58,295 nt of DNA, taken from Chloroflexota bacterium (lineage in GTDB: Bacteria; Chloroflexota; UBA6077; JACCZL01). The stretch covers positions 1 to 58,295 of the forward strand of contig JADZEM010000071.1 of assembly GCA_020850535.1 (NCBI GenBank). Reading direction: 5' to 3'. Both the position numbers and the translations under genes were made by a program. Positions 16,544 to 26,059 of the stretch are shown here, piece after piece (within the stretch, counting starts at the first letter, position 1; every line of letters starts with the position of its first letter). A model generated the notes under the pieces. It worked only from the letters and a program-made list of their open reading frames with translations, made no database searches and had not been told where the DNA came from.

Positions 16544-17107
16544 CTACCCGGCCTTGACCTGGGTCCGCGTGTCGACCAGCGACCGCAACGCGCCGAGCGC
16601 CCGCGCCGCTGTCCGCCCGCGCGGCGTCAGCGAAACCTGCCCATCCACCACGGAGACGAGGCCGAGCCGCACCAGTGTGTCGGTGCGCCCGAGCTTCTTG
16701 CGCGAGCCGATCCCCTCAAGGTGCTGCATGTCGAGCGGCGAGCGGGTCGCATTGGACTCGACGACCGCCCGCACGATCTGGAGCGAGTAGCTGCCTTCCG
16801 TCAACGACCACACTTCGAGGAACGAGAGGCTGTAGATGCCGTGGAGCATCACGAGGCCCACGAGCACCGCGAACGAGACGCCGGAGGCTGGGACGAGCAG
16901 CCAGAGGCCCGCCACCACCAGGGTGAAGACCATCGCCGACGCGAGGTGGTACCGAAACGCGCCCCGTTCTGTCACGAAAGCACGGAAGCGCCGCAACACT
17001 ACGAGATAGGCCAGCAGGTGCAGCAGCAGGTAGCCGACGCCCGCCAACCAGAGAGGCAACTGAGTCACGGCTGTCTGTCCCACATCGGCGACGATTGTAT
17101 CAGGCAT
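16544..17107 (-). CDS. Membrane protein with C-terminal winged-helix-like region (pair member 1)
   Basis: A 187-residue protein with three membrane segments (about 15-39, 54-77 and 78-100). Its cytosolic C-terminus has the strong winged-helix signature LVRLGLVSVVDGQVSLTPRG followed by RTAARALGALRSL. It is followed at once by a gene of the same layout. The ATG at 17107 has no clear Shine-Dalgarno sequence. It lies between a sugar aminotransferase and a DPM1/GT-C cluster, which suggests a role in surface polysaccharide assembly or its control. No named family is recognised. Confidence 0.72.
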   Translation of the reverse strand: MPDTIVADVGQTAVTQLPLWLAGVGYLLLHLLAYLVVLRRFRAFVTERGAFRYHLASAMVFTLVVAGLWLLVPASGVSFAVLVGLVMLHGIYSLSFLEVWSLTEGSYSLQIVRAVVESNATRSPLDMQHLEGIGSRKKLGRTDTLVRLGLVSVVDGQVSLTPRGRTAARALGALRSLVDTRTQVKAG

Positions 17108-17189
17108 CCGGGCGAGGCCAGCCCACCATCACACGGCGCGCCCGGCCAGCAGCAGGCCGGCGGCAAGCGCGGCAGCCGCGTCGCCTGCC

Positions 17190-17233
17190 GAGGCGCGCCG
17201 GGCTGACAGGCGAGGCGCGCCGGGCTGACAGGC
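17190..17233. repeat. 22-bp direct duplication at a gene end
   Basis: Two adjacent copies of a 22-bp unit beginning GAGGCGCGCCGGGCTGACAG abut the stop codon of the DegT-family gene. The unit contains the GGCTGAC word found in other repeats of this window. Confidence 0.85.
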
Positions 17234-18387
17234 TAGCGGACCGATCGGCCATCAGCGGGGCGCGCACCTGTGTAGAACGCCCGGATCGCCTCCGCGACGT
17301 ACGTCAACTCCTCGTCCGTCAGGGTGTGGTAGATCGGGATGGCCAGGATCTGCTCGGCCTGCCGCTCGGTGACGGGGAACGCGCCGGGCGCGTAGTCCAG
17401 CTCGGCGGCGACCGTCTGCAGGTGCATCGGGATCGCATAGTGGACCGCCGTGCCGATGCCACGCTCCTTCAAGTAGGCCTGGAGAGCGTCGCGGTCTTCA
17501 GCCAGGATCTTGAAGACCTGATAGACGGCCCGCTCATACGGCTCCTCGGCGGGCGTCCGCACCTGCGGGATATCGGCCAGGAGCGCACGGTACCGGCGGG
17601 CGTTGGCGCGCCGCTGCTCGGTCCACGCCTCCAGGTACTTGAGCTTGACCAGCAGCGCCGCCGCCTGGATCGTGTCGAGGCGCGAGTTCCCGCTCCAGAC
17701 CACGGCGTCGTCTCGGGTCTTCAGCCCGAGGTTTCGCATGATCCTGACCTCTTCATACAGCGCGCGGTTGTCGGTCGTGAGGATGCCGCCGTCGCCAATG
17801 GCGCTCAGCGTCTTAAGCGGGTGCAAACTGAACGCCCCGGCCGCCCCGAACGCGCCCACGCGCGTGCCACGGTACTCGGCCAGGACCGCCTGGGCAGCAT
17901 CCTCGACGACGGGAATCCCATGCTCGTCGGCGATCCGCATGATCTCATCCATGCGGGCCGCGCGCCCCGTGAGGTGGACGGGCACAATCGCCTTCGTCCG
18001 TGGGGTGATCGCGCGCAGCAGGCAGGCAGGGTCCATGTTGTAGTCGTCGCCCACGTCCACCAGGACCGGGCGCGCGCCGATCATCGCCGCGCAGCCGGCG
18101 CTGGCGATGAACGAGTTCGCGGCAGTGATGACCTCGTCGCCCGGGCCGACGCCGAGCGCCCGCAGGGCCAGGATCAGTGCATCGGTGCCCGAGTTCACCC
18201 CGACGGCGTACTGCACGCCGATGGCCTCGGCGAACTGGCGCTCCAGCTCGTCGACCTCGGCCCCGAGGACGAACATCCCGCTGTCGATGACGCGGCCCAT
18301 CGCCTCCAGCAGCTCGCCCTTGATGGCGGCGTGCTGTGCGGCCAGGTTGACGAACGGCACTTGCATGGTCTTCACGCTGTTCACCAC
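17233..18387 (-). CDS. DegT/DnrJ/EryC1/StrS family sugar aminotransferase
   Basis: A 384-residue PLP enzyme that adds an amino group to a nucleotide-linked keto-sugar. Visible motifs are NSGTDALILAL near the cofactor phosphate site, VVEDAAQA with Asp163, and the Schiff-base Lys192 in SLHPLKTLSAIGDGG. Length is typical. The GTG at 18387 is chosen because AGAGG lies 6 bases upstream; an in-frame ATG at 18366 starts at the conserved MQVPFVNL and is the alternative. It probably makes an amino-deoxy-sugar for the glycan assembled by the neighbouring transferases. The exact keto-sugar is not resolvable. Confidence 0.9.
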   Translation of the reverse strand: MVNSVKTMQVPFVNLAAQHAAIKGELLEAMGRVIDSGMFVLGAEVDELERQFAEAIGVQYAVGVNSGTDALILALRALGVGPGDEVITAANSFIASAGCAAMIGARPVLVDVGDDYNMDPACLLRAITPRTKAIVPVHLTGRAARMDEIMRIADEHGIPVVEDAAQAVLAEYRGTRVGAFGAAGAFSLHPLKTLSAIGDGGILTTDNRALYEEVRIMRNLGLKTRDDAVVWSGNSRLDTIQAAALLVKLKYLEAWTEQRRANARRYRALLADIPQVRTPAEEPYERAVYQVFKILAEDRDALQAYLKERGIGTAVHYAIPMHLQTVAAELDYAPGAFPVTERQAEQILAIPIYHTLTDEELTYVAEAIRAFYTGARPADGRSVR

Positions 18388-18481
18388 GGTCTACCTCTGG
18401 CCGGCGCGGGCAAACGTACGTCGCTCGGCGGGATGGAGTATATCCACGTCTCTACATGACGAAACAGGCCGGGCGCCTGAG

Positions 18482-21325
18482 TTACGAGCAGCCCCGCCCG
18501 CCGCCATCAACCTGGAGCAGGTCGCTCTGGTAGGCCGGTCCGCGCTTCTCTGTCGTCGATGGCTGCACGGTCACGAAGAGTGTCCCGGCGACGCCGTCTG
18601 GCACGACGAGCGGACCGGGCGCTGCCTGCTCGCGCAGCAGGCAGCTGACGCCAGATGGCTCGCGCAGGTACAGCCGCAGCATCGTCCCGGCCTCGGGCGT
18701 CTCCTTCTGATGCGCGTACCGATAGGTTACGTCGAGCGAGAGTCCCCCCGCCGTCTGGCGCGGCGTCACCAGCACGCGCGATGCGCCCGCTGCACCGGGC
18801 GCCGGCTTCAGGTACGGCGGGTAGACCCAGTCCAGCTCGACGATGGCCCAGCTTCCGGCCGGCGATGGATCGCGCGCGGTCACGCGGTACTGAAGGTACG
18901 GCTGCTCGGCACTGTCGGCGCGACGCACCAGCGGCAGGTCGTTGCAGGAGCCGCCATACCCCCGGAGGTCCTGCGCCCGGATCAGCGCATCGGCCAGCGA
19001 CTGGTACCGCGTGCACAGGTAGTAGCGCGGCTCGCGGTAGGCCGAGTTGGTGGCCCGGTCCCGCAGCCAGACGTACGTTTGCAGCTCCTGGGCCACCCGG
19101 TAGCCGTCGTCGGTCAGCTCGATGCGCGCCTGCCCGATGGTCGCGTCGATGTACGCCCACTGGCCGGTGTAGGCAGCGGGCGGGGCCATGTACCGATTCC
19201 CGACGAATGACTGGCCGAGGTAGGGCGGCTCGGCCAGGGTTTTCAGGAAGGCAAAATGGGTCGGCGGCAGCAGCGTCAGATAGCCAAGCTGCACCTTGCC
19301 CCAGGCCACGACGCTCACGCCGCCCAGCCCTATCAGCGCCACCCCGAGGAGGCCCAATGTCACACTGGCCGGGAGACGTCTTCGACCGAGATCGGGCGGG
19401 CCGAGGTGATGGCGCAGCAGGCCCGCTGCCCCGGCGAGCGCTCGGCAGCCAGCCTGAACGGCGACAGACAAACCGATGGCCAGGGCCACATCTACCGCGA
19501 ACACGAACAGTGGCGCGCCGCGCGAGAGGTAGCCGCTGATCACGTAGCCGGGCGAGAGCACGTAGGTGGCGTAGAGGGCAACATCGCCGAGCACGACGAA
19601 CGAGAGCAGGCCGCCGAGGTGGCTTGCGCGGTCTCCTCCGAGGAGAGGGCGACTGCCGAACAGCACCAGCGCGGCGGCCAGCCCGGCGGCCGCCAGCAGC
19701 AGCGCCACGACCGCCCCGTGCGGCAGCCCCAGCCCGAGATACCCCTGCCAGAGCGGCGCGGCCTGCTGGTTGTAGAGCGCCGACTGCCCGCGCACGAAGG
19801 CGTTGACGGCCAGCAGCAGCCCGGCGGCCAGGACCGCCCGCCCGAGCGCGATGCGCGCCAGCAGTTGCCAGCGTGGGAGCGTGCCCCAGAGCAGCCCCAG
19901 CGCGACCACGCCCGCCACGAGCAGGCCGGCGTACCCGAGGCCGCGCGTCTGGCGCAGGAACGACGCCTGACTCTGCGGCAGACCCAGGACGGCTTGATCT
20001 CGCAGCAGGGTGACGGCCAGCAGCAGCGTCGGCACGCCAAGCAGGACCAGCACAAGGGTTGCCCGCGGCGCAGCCGTCCGCCGACATTCGGCCCAGGCCG
20101 GCCAGGTCAGCGGCATCTCGAAGCGCAGCGACAGGCGCACCAGCCCGAGCGGCGTCCGCCAGCGGTCTCGCAGCAGCCACGCCGAGCCGGCCGCCTGCCG
20201 CCCACCCCGCACGAGCGGCGACGGCCAGCGGACCGAGCCGAGCAGCCAGCCAAGCCAGACGGTCCCCAGCAGGAGCGTGAGGAACGGCGTGAGCGCCTCG
20301 AAGTGCCACGTCGCGAGCTGTCCGAAGAAGGCGCCCGGGCCGCGCAGGCCGCGCACGTCGATGATGTTGAACCAGAACACGATGGGATGCTGGCGAAAGA
20401 ACGTATCCAGCCGCTCCAGCATGGCCGGGCTGTCAGCGGCGAGGTTCCGAGCGAAGTAGGTCAGGTACAGGTCCTCGGCGAAGACGCGCGGCCCCAGGAA
20501 GAGCGCGCCCTGGAGCATCAAGATCGCCAGGGCCAGCCCACCACCGGCCGCCTGGAGCGCCCAGAATCGCAGCGCCGTCCGCCAGGCCCAGCGGTACCAC
20601 CAGCCAGCAGAGAACGCCGTGAACAGCGCAACGTACGCCACGAAGATCAGCTCAAAATAGAACAGCGCCAGGAAGTTGAGGAACGTCAGCACCGCCCAGC
20701 GCCGGGAGCGGTTCCCACCCAGGCCATCCACGCACAGCAGCGACGAGAACACGAAGAAGACGTGCCAGACGCGGTAGGTCACCACCTGCCACTGCGCGAA
20801 GAACAGGTAGTCGGTCAGCAACAGCAGGCAGGCGAGCAGGGCGAAGCGTGGCCCGGCCCGGCGGGCCAGAAACTCGAAGGCGAAGACGACGGCCGCGATG
20901 CCGATGGTGAACGTCGTCACGACGATCTGCGATTCGGCGGTCCGCGCCCCGAGTGCGTAGATCAGGTAGGCGAAGAGGCGTGGGAAGTTTCCCTGGTGGC
21001 TGTGGACGAACGGATGGGCGGCCGGCTCCGGCCCGTACGCCTCGTCGGTGAGGCCCCAACTGGTGAAGAAGTCGAACGTGTACAGGTTGTGGGCGTGCCA
21101 GAGCGCCGAGAACGTCTCGGTGTTGTCGTAGACGTAGGGCAGCCGGTCCGTGCTGAAGACAAACCAGCCGTACAGACCAAGGTAGATCGCGAGCAGCAGC
21201 CCGAGCGACACCGTATGCCAGCGCCGGTCGGCTGGGGGGCGCCCGGCCGTCACGGACGATACCGCGCCTGGCACAATCTGCGAGCGCTCAGCCTCAGGCG
21301 TGGGATTCGACACGGGGCCGCGCAT
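18482..21325 (-). CDS. Large polytopic membrane protein, GT-C-like
   Basis: A 947-residue protein with roughly 14-18 hydrophobic segments and a C-terminal extracytoplasmic domain from about residue 690. The N-terminus has one membrane segment followed by a loop with an acidic motif (YDNTETFSALWHAHNLY, 70-86), as in GT-C enzymes with a catalytic Asp/Glu in the first loop. Cys residues near 790, 815 and 890 in the C-terminal domain could form disulfides. It sits between a methyltransferase and a sugar aminotransferase. It could be a glycosyltransferase or a glycan polymerase/flippase. I cannot name a specific family. Confidence 0.75.
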   Translation of the reverse strand: MRGPVSNPTPEAERSQIVPGAVSSVTAGRPPADRRWHTVSLGLLLAIYLGLYGWFVFSTDRLPYVYDNTETFSALWHAHNLYTFDFFTSWGLTDEAYGPEPAAHPFVHSHQGNFPRLFAYLIYALGARTAESQIVVTTFTIGIAAVVFAFEFLARRAGPRFALLACLLLLTDYLFFAQWQVVTYRVWHVFFVFSSLLCVDGLGGNRSRRWAVLTFLNFLALFYFELIFVAYVALFTAFSAGWWYRWAWRTALRFWALQAAGGGLALAILMLQGALFLGPRVFAEDLYLTYFARNLAADSPAMLERLDTFFRQHPIVFWFNIIDVRGLRGPGAFFGQLATWHFEALTPFLTLLLGTVWLGWLLGSVRWPSPLVRGGRQAAGSAWLLRDRWRTPLGLVRLSLRFEMPLTWPAWAECRRTAAPRATLVLVLLGVPTLLLAVTLLRDQAVLGLPQSQASFLRQTRGLGYAGLLVAGVVALGLLWGTLPRWQLLARIALGRAVLAAGLLLAVNAFVRGQSALYNQQAAPLWQGYLGLGLPHGAVVALLLAAAGLAAALVLFGSRPLLGGDRASHLGGLLSFVVLGDVALYATYVLSPGYVISGYLSRGAPLFVFAVDVALAIGLSVAVQAGCRALAGAAGLLRHHLGPPDLGRRRLPASVTLGLLGVALIGLGGVSVVAWGKVQLGYLTLLPPTHFAFLKTLAEPPYLGQSFVGNRYMAPPAAYTGQWAYIDATIGQARIELTDDGYRVAQELQTYVWLRDRATNSAYREPRYYLCTRYQSLADALIRAQDLRGYGGSCNDLPLVRRADSAEQPYLQYRVTARDPSPAGSWAIVELDWVYPPYLKPAPGAAGASRVLVTPRQTAGGLSLDVTYRYAHQKETPEAGTMLRLYLREPSGVSCLLREQAAPGPLVVPDGVAGTLFVTVQPSTTEKRGPAYQSDLLQVDGGGRGCS

Positions 21326-21361
21326 CAGTGGTCGGCGGATGCGCTCGGCCCGCCAACGCCC

Positions 21362-22234
21362 CTAGAACCGCCACCGGTACAAGTTGACATTGAACGGGTA
21401 CAGGAAGCGCGGCACCTGGAGCCACGGCAGGCTGAAGGCTGGCGGGAAGGTGCTGAGCATCGAGGTATCGAATCGCTGCACGGAGAACGCTGTCGGTGGG
21501 AGGGCTGCCCGCCCGGCCGCCTCGTAGACGTGCTCGGCGTAGAAGAACATGTCGAGCTTCGGGCCGAGCACCTTGCGCGCCGTGTTCCAGAGCAGCCGCT
21601 CGGCGTGCCAGACCGGCAGCCACGGGCTGACCTCGAAGATCGCCAGCTCGCCGCCGGGCTTCACGACCCGCCCAAGCTCCCGCAGCGTCCGCATCAGGTT
21701 CTGCCGGTTCTGTGCGACGGTCGTTCCGGTGATGTGGTGGACCGCGTAATAGGCGAGCACCAGGTCGACCGACCGATCGGCGAGCGGGGCTTCGAGCGCC
21801 GAGCCGTAGACCCGCATGTCAACCTCGCGGTTCACGCGGATCGACTCATAGGACGCTTCAAGGCCGATAACGTAGGTGTCGGCCGGCTTGGTGTACGGCA
21901 GCGTCGGCCCGCACCCGATGTCCAGCACGATCATTCCGGGCTTCAGCATCGCCTCGACCACGCCGGCCTGCCGCTCGTAGCAGAGGCAGCGCACGCCTTC
22001 ACTGGCGTTGCCTTCGGTCATCACCTCGTGGCGGTCGTCGAAGAACGAGAGCGCCGAGGTGTCGCCGAGCACGACGACATCATGGGTCAGCAGACCGACG
22101 TACCCACACGCCGCGTTCTGGCAGCGAAGCTCCCCGCCCTGGGCGGCAAACCGGGAGCGGCACCGCGGACAGGCGAGCAATCGCTCAGCATCATCCCCAA
22201 GCGACGAAGCAGCCATCGGCGCGATCAGACTCAA
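21362..22234 (-). CDS. SAM-dependent methyltransferase with N-terminal zinc ribbon
   Basis: A 290-residue protein. Cys22, Cys25, Cys38 and Cys43 form a Trm112-like zinc ribbon, then a class I methyltransferase fold begins with the SAM motif VLDIGCGP (103-110) and continues through SALEAPLADRSVDLVLAYYA. The segment RELGRVVKPGGELAIFEV is the post-II/III region. The start is TTG at 22234 or, if shorter, ATG at 22216. Its place before the large membrane protein and sugar aminotransferase suggests methylation of a sugar or lipid-linked glycan. The acceptor is unknown. Confidence 0.82.
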   Translation of the reverse strand: MSLIAPMAASSLGDDAERLLACPRCRSRFAAQGGELRCQNAACGYVGLLTHDVVVLGDTSALSFFDDRHEVMTEGNASEGVRCLCYERQAGVVEAMLKPGMIVLDIGCGPTLPYTKPADTYVIGLEASYESIRVNREVDMRVYGSALEAPLADRSVDLVLAYYAVHHITGTTVAQNRQNLMRTLRELGRVVKPGGELAIFEVSPWLPVWHAERLLWNTARKVLGPKLDMFFYAEHVYEAAGRAALPPTAFSVQRFDTSMLSTFPPAFSLPWLQVPRFLYPFNVNLYRWRF

Positions 22235-22508
22235 AACGGTAGCCCCACCCCAGGCGCAATCCTCTGACAGACGTGTGCACGGCGTCGGCGTGCGCCCGGC
22301 GCGGCGATGTCCGCGACACGAGCCGCGCGCGCCATGCGGCGCTCACGTCTCCTTGTTGCCCTGCCTCGCAGATTCCAAGACCGAGGCGCGCACCTTGCAG
22401 CCGACGTCAGCGGGGGATTGCCGAGCGACCAGGAAACCGTGTGCGCCACCGGGAACGTGATGGTACGGAACCATCCGCGCACACGTCAACGCGCCAGACC
22501 CGTGGGGC

Positions 22509-22708
22509 AGGGCGATTGCATGTTGATGTCGTCGTGCCGCCGCGTCGGGGCTTGAAAGCCCCGCCTACGATCCTGCAGTCGCTGCGCGACGCTCCAGTCG
22601 CACCAGCCCCAGCCGTTCCCGGCGTCCGTCGCGCAGCGACGGCGTGACTGTAGGCGGGGACTTCAGTCCCCGACGAGGTCGCAGGACGTGCTCGTCATGC
22701 AATCGCCT
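22509..22708 (+). repeat. Structured ~215-bp repeat element, copy A (variant end)
   Basis: Begins AGGGCGATTGCATGTTGATG and ends CATGCAATCGCCT. Inside are hairpins GGGGCTTGAAAGCCCC and GGGGACTTCAGTCCCC and two GTCGC...GCGAC hairpins; CCCCGCCTAC and GTAGGCGGGG also pair across the centre. The right end lacks the TCGGGGACACCAATGAAC part seen in the other copies. No coding function is supported. Confidence 0.85.
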
Positions 22709-22722
22709 TGAGGGCAGCGCCA

Positions 22723-22936
22723 GTGCAATCGTATGTTGATGTCGTCGTGCCGCCGCGTCGGGGCTTGAAAGCCCCGCCTACACTCCTGCAGTCGCTGCGC
22801 GACGCTCCAGTCGCACCAGTGCCGGCCGTTCCCGACGGCCGTCGCGCAGCGACGGCGTGACCGTAGGCGGGGACTTCAGTCCCCGACCGCCCGTTCCATG
22901 ATGCTTCGGGGACACCAATGAACATGCCATCGCCCT
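22723..22936 (+). repeat. Structured ~215-bp repeat element, copy B
   Basis: A full-length copy in the same orientation as copy A and 14 bases after it. It runs from GTGCAATCGTATGTTGATG to GAACATGCCATCGCCCT and has the same four hairpins. An apparent small ORF through it is an artefact of the repeat. Confidence 0.87.
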
Positions 22937-23053
22937 GACCCGTGGGGATGTGAGAACGCCTGTCACCACGGGGCCGGCGAGGAAGTCCGATGAGTCCCGC
23001 TGCGTGACGCCGAGCGCGCTGGAGCGTGCGCTCCAGAGACTCGAGGTACGCGA
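22937..23053. other. Gap between repeat element and lexA end
   Basis: About 120 bases with no recognisable gene. GCGCGCTGGAGCGTGCGCTCCAGAG contains a short inverted repeat (CTGGAGCG/CGCTCCAG) at about 23020-23037 that may help terminate lexA. Confidence 0.3.
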
Positions 23054-23695
23054 CTACAGGTAGCGGACGACCTGGACGACCTTCCCCTGTACGCGCAGTT
23101 GGGACGGATCGACGTAGATCGGCTGCATGGCCGCGTTCGCAGGCTGCAGCCGTACCTGACCACGCTCGCGGTACAGCCGCTTGAGGGTGGCGACGCCCTC
23201 CGTGGACGGCCCCTGGCTCATCAGCAGCGCCACCACGATGTCGCCGTTCTCAGCCGTCTCCTGCGGGCGGATCACCACCAGATCGCCGTCGTCGATCAGA
23301 TCCTCGATCATCGACTTGCCCTTGACCTGGAGGGCGTAGCAGCCGTCCGGCACGGTGCCCGCGCCAAGCTCCAGGTAGTCATCGTGCTGTTCGAGCGCCT
23401 CAATCGGCTCACCAGCGGCGATCCGGCCGACAATCGGCACCCGCACCAGCGATGGCCGCGCAAGCGTGGCGGTCTGGCCGGGCTGCCCCACCAGCCCCAG
23501 CCCGCGCGACACTTCCCGATCCCGGCGGATCATCCCGCTCCGTTCGAGCGCGCGCAGGTTGTAGTCGACCACGGAGGTCGAGGAAATCCCGACGGCCTGG
23601 CCGATCTCCCGGATACTCGGCGGGTAGCCGTGGTCACTGGTGTACTCAGCCAGAAAGTCGAGGATCCGCTGCTGGCGGTCGGACAGCTTCCGCAT
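23054..23695 (-). CDS. lexA: LexA repressor
   Basis: A 213-residue SOS repressor. The N-terminal winged helix (LSDRQQRILDFLAEY to about 65) binds DNA and the C-terminal S24 domain self-cleaves when RecA is activated. The cleavage bond Ala94-Gly95 is in RIAAGEPIEA, the nucleophile is Ser128 in KGKSMIEDL, and the general base is Lys172 in TLKRLYRE. A ~7-residue insertion (SQGPSTEG) lengthens the Ser-Lys spacing relative to E. coli. ATG at 23695 follows GAGGAG by 5 bases. A LexA box overlaps its own promoter, so it is autoregulated. Confidence 0.97.
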   Translation of the reverse strand: MRKLSDRQQRILDFLAEYTSDHGYPPSIREIGQAVGISSTSVVDYNLRALERSGMIRRDREVSRGLGLVGQPGQTATLARPSLVRVPIVGRIAAGEPIEALEQHDDYLELGAGTVPDGCYALQVKGKSMIEDLIDDGDLVVIRPQETAENGDIVVALLMSQGPSTEGVATLKRLYRERGQVRLQPANAAMQPIYVDPSQLRVQGKVVQVVRYL

Positions 23696-23725
23696 CTCAT
23701 CTCCTCAGGCTGCCGACATCCGCAG

Positions 23726-23731
23726 CCTATA
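23726..23731 (-). promoter_or_regulatory. -10 element of lexA
   Basis: On the minus strand TATAGG lies just downstream of the LexA box and 30 bases before the start codon. Repressor binding would block polymerase here. Confidence 0.5.
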
Positions 23732-23743
23732 GAACAGGCGTTC
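23732..23743. promoter_or_regulatory. LexA box upstream of lexA
   Basis: GAACAGGCGTTC is a perfect GAAC-N4-GTTC palindrome, the Gram-positive/Chloroflexi-type SOS operator. It overlaps the lexA promoter region and fits autoregulation. A second box of this form is at 36789. Confidence 0.88.
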
Positions 23744-23944
23744 TCAGGGATCGTACCACTCTCGAAGGTGCCGGTCAACTACTTGTGCACACGAATGTCA
23801 CGCTCGGGAACAGTTCGTAACACGGTCGTTCGAGAACGAGAACCCGGTCTGGCCTGCCGGCAGCCGCTGGGCGGGCTGAAGCCGGCAGCGTGCAAAGCAG
23901 CCTGTGTTGCGCGCATGCGGCAGCGGGCGTACGATGCTCTCAGG

Positions 23945-24580
<636 letters not shown>

Positions 24581-24583
24581 AGC

Positions 24584-26059
24584 CTACGTCTGGCTGACGG
24601 CTCCGGCCAGCGCCCGCGCCACCGACTCGACATCGGGGATCGGCGGCTGCGTCATCACGGCGACTCCGTCCTCAACGTAGGCCGGGTGCCGCATCCCGTT
24701 CAGCACGCAGCTCACCCCGGGCGTCGATGCCACGAACCCCAGGGCGATGCGTGAGAGACGCTCGTTCCAGAGCGGCAACGGCAGCGACGGCTGAATCGCC
24801 GCTCGAATCTGCTCGGCCACGCGGGAATCCTGGCGGGTGGCCCTGGCCTGGAGCGGCTCGATCAGGGCGTTCAACTGGTCCTGGTACGCCTGGATCTCCG
24901 CCAGCTTCGCCGGATCCGGCAGCGTGCCCAGGGCCGCGACCAGCTCCCGCAGCCCACGCTGAGCCTCCGGCACGATCTCCGAGCGGAAGATCTGCTGAAA
25001 CGCCTGCGGATAGGCGATCTCCTCCCAGATGCTCAGCAACAGCTCGGCGACGCGCGGCGGCACGATGCCGGGCGCAGCGTGCGCCAACTGGGCCTCGCGC
25101 TCCCCGAGCCGCTCCACCTGTGCCCGCAGGATCTCGTCGCTGCCGGGCGCGCCCGGTCGGGGCGGATCGGCCAGCCGGATCAGCCGCCCTGGCCGTCCGC
25201 CGATCCGCGCCATCGCGTTGAGCGGCCGATTGACCAGCACGCCGAGGTCGTGGCGCAGGGCCGCGCCCAGGGCCGTGCCCTCGGGCGTGTTCCGTTCCAG
25301 CAGCGCGCCGGCCTCGAACAGGTTGTACGGTAGCTGGAGGACCGCCATCTGCCCGCCTGACGCCTCGACCATCCGCGTCACGCTCGTCGCCTCGGGATCG
25401 TCCTCGGGCAGCACGCAGCTGTTAGACGAGACGCCGTACGCGCCGATGCGCCCGTTCGCCGCGGCGCCGTCGAGATACGCGAACGCCCGGGCGAGACGGT
25501 CGTAGAACTCGGCGCGGATCTGGTCCAGCAACCGTCCATCCTGGTGGTGGGCGGCGTCCAGCAGGAAGTACTCCGGGTTGTGGAGCAGCAGCACGTCGAT
25601 GGTTTCGAGGCCCAGCCGGTCGAGCGCGCGGGACAGCTGATCGTCCAGAAACGCCGGCGAGATGCAGTACCAGCAGCCGTCCATGTACTTGACCATCTCG
25701 GGGAACGGCTGGCCCGCCGCCTCGCGCTGCTGGGCAAGCTCCAGGTTCGGCCCCTGGACGTACCCGATCTTGCTGACCACGACGATCTCGTCGCGCGGCA
25801 GGGCGGACTCGGCCAGCACCTCGCCGATGAGGCGCTCGGAATCCCCGAGCATGTAGTTGGACGAGGTGTCGAGCAGGTTCACGCCGGCCTCGAGCGCCGC
25901 CCGCAACGCCTCGCCGTGCAACGGGTCACGACGGCCCGTGCGGTAGCCTCCGAACCCGACCGACGACACGGTCAGGCCGGTACGGCCCAGGCGGCGGTAG
26001 CCCTCGCGTCCGGCAGCCCGCCGGGCCGTCCCCTGTGGCGTCGCCCGCCCCGCGATCAT
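24584..26059 (-). CDS. Aldo/keto reductase with large helical insertion
   Basis: A 491-residue NADPH-dependent oxidoreductase of the AKR barrel family. The tetrad is visible as Asp64 and Tyr69 (LLDTSSNYM), Lys97 (VVSKIGY) and His160 (LLLHNPEY). The family norm is 310-340 residues. The excess is mostly a ~130-residue helical insertion (about 310-440, EILRAQVERLGEREAQLAH and following) before the last barrel strand VSCVLNGMR. The ATG at 26059 overlaps the stop of a truncated Uma2 gene (ATGA). Substrate unknown. Confidence 0.83.
   Translation of the reverse strand: MIAGRATPQGTARRAAGREGYRRLGRTGLTVSSVGFGGYRTGRRDPLHGEALRAALEAGVNLLDTSSNYMLGDSERLIGEVLAESALPRDEIVVVSKIGYVQGPNLELAQQREAAGQPFPEMVKYMDGCWYCISPAFLDDQLSRALDRLGLETIDVLLLHNPEYFLLDAAHHQDGRLLDQIRAEFYDRLARAFAYLDGAAANGRIGAYGVSSNSCVLPEDDPEATSVTRMVEASGGQMAVLQLPYNLFEAGALLERNTPEGTALGAALRHDLGVLVNRPLNAMARIGGRPGRLIRLADPPRPGAPGSDEILRAQVERLGEREAQLAHAAPGIVPPRVAELLLSIWEEIAYPQAFQQIFRSEIVPEAQRGLRELVAALGTLPDPAKLAEIQAYQDQLNALIEPLQARATRQDSRVAEQIRAAIQPSLPLPLWNERLSRIALGFVASTPGVSCVLNGMRHPAYVEDGVAVMTQPPIPDVESVARALAGAVSQT

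Noticed and set aside
22509-22936. CRISPR array or rRNA/tRNA region
   Set aside because: There are only two long copies per site, with no short repeats and unique spacers. The hairpins do not form a cloverleaf with anticodon or a CCA end.
23805-23846. Additional LexA boxes among GAAC/GTTC words upstream of 23945
   Set aside because: None has the GAAC-N4-GTTC spacing.
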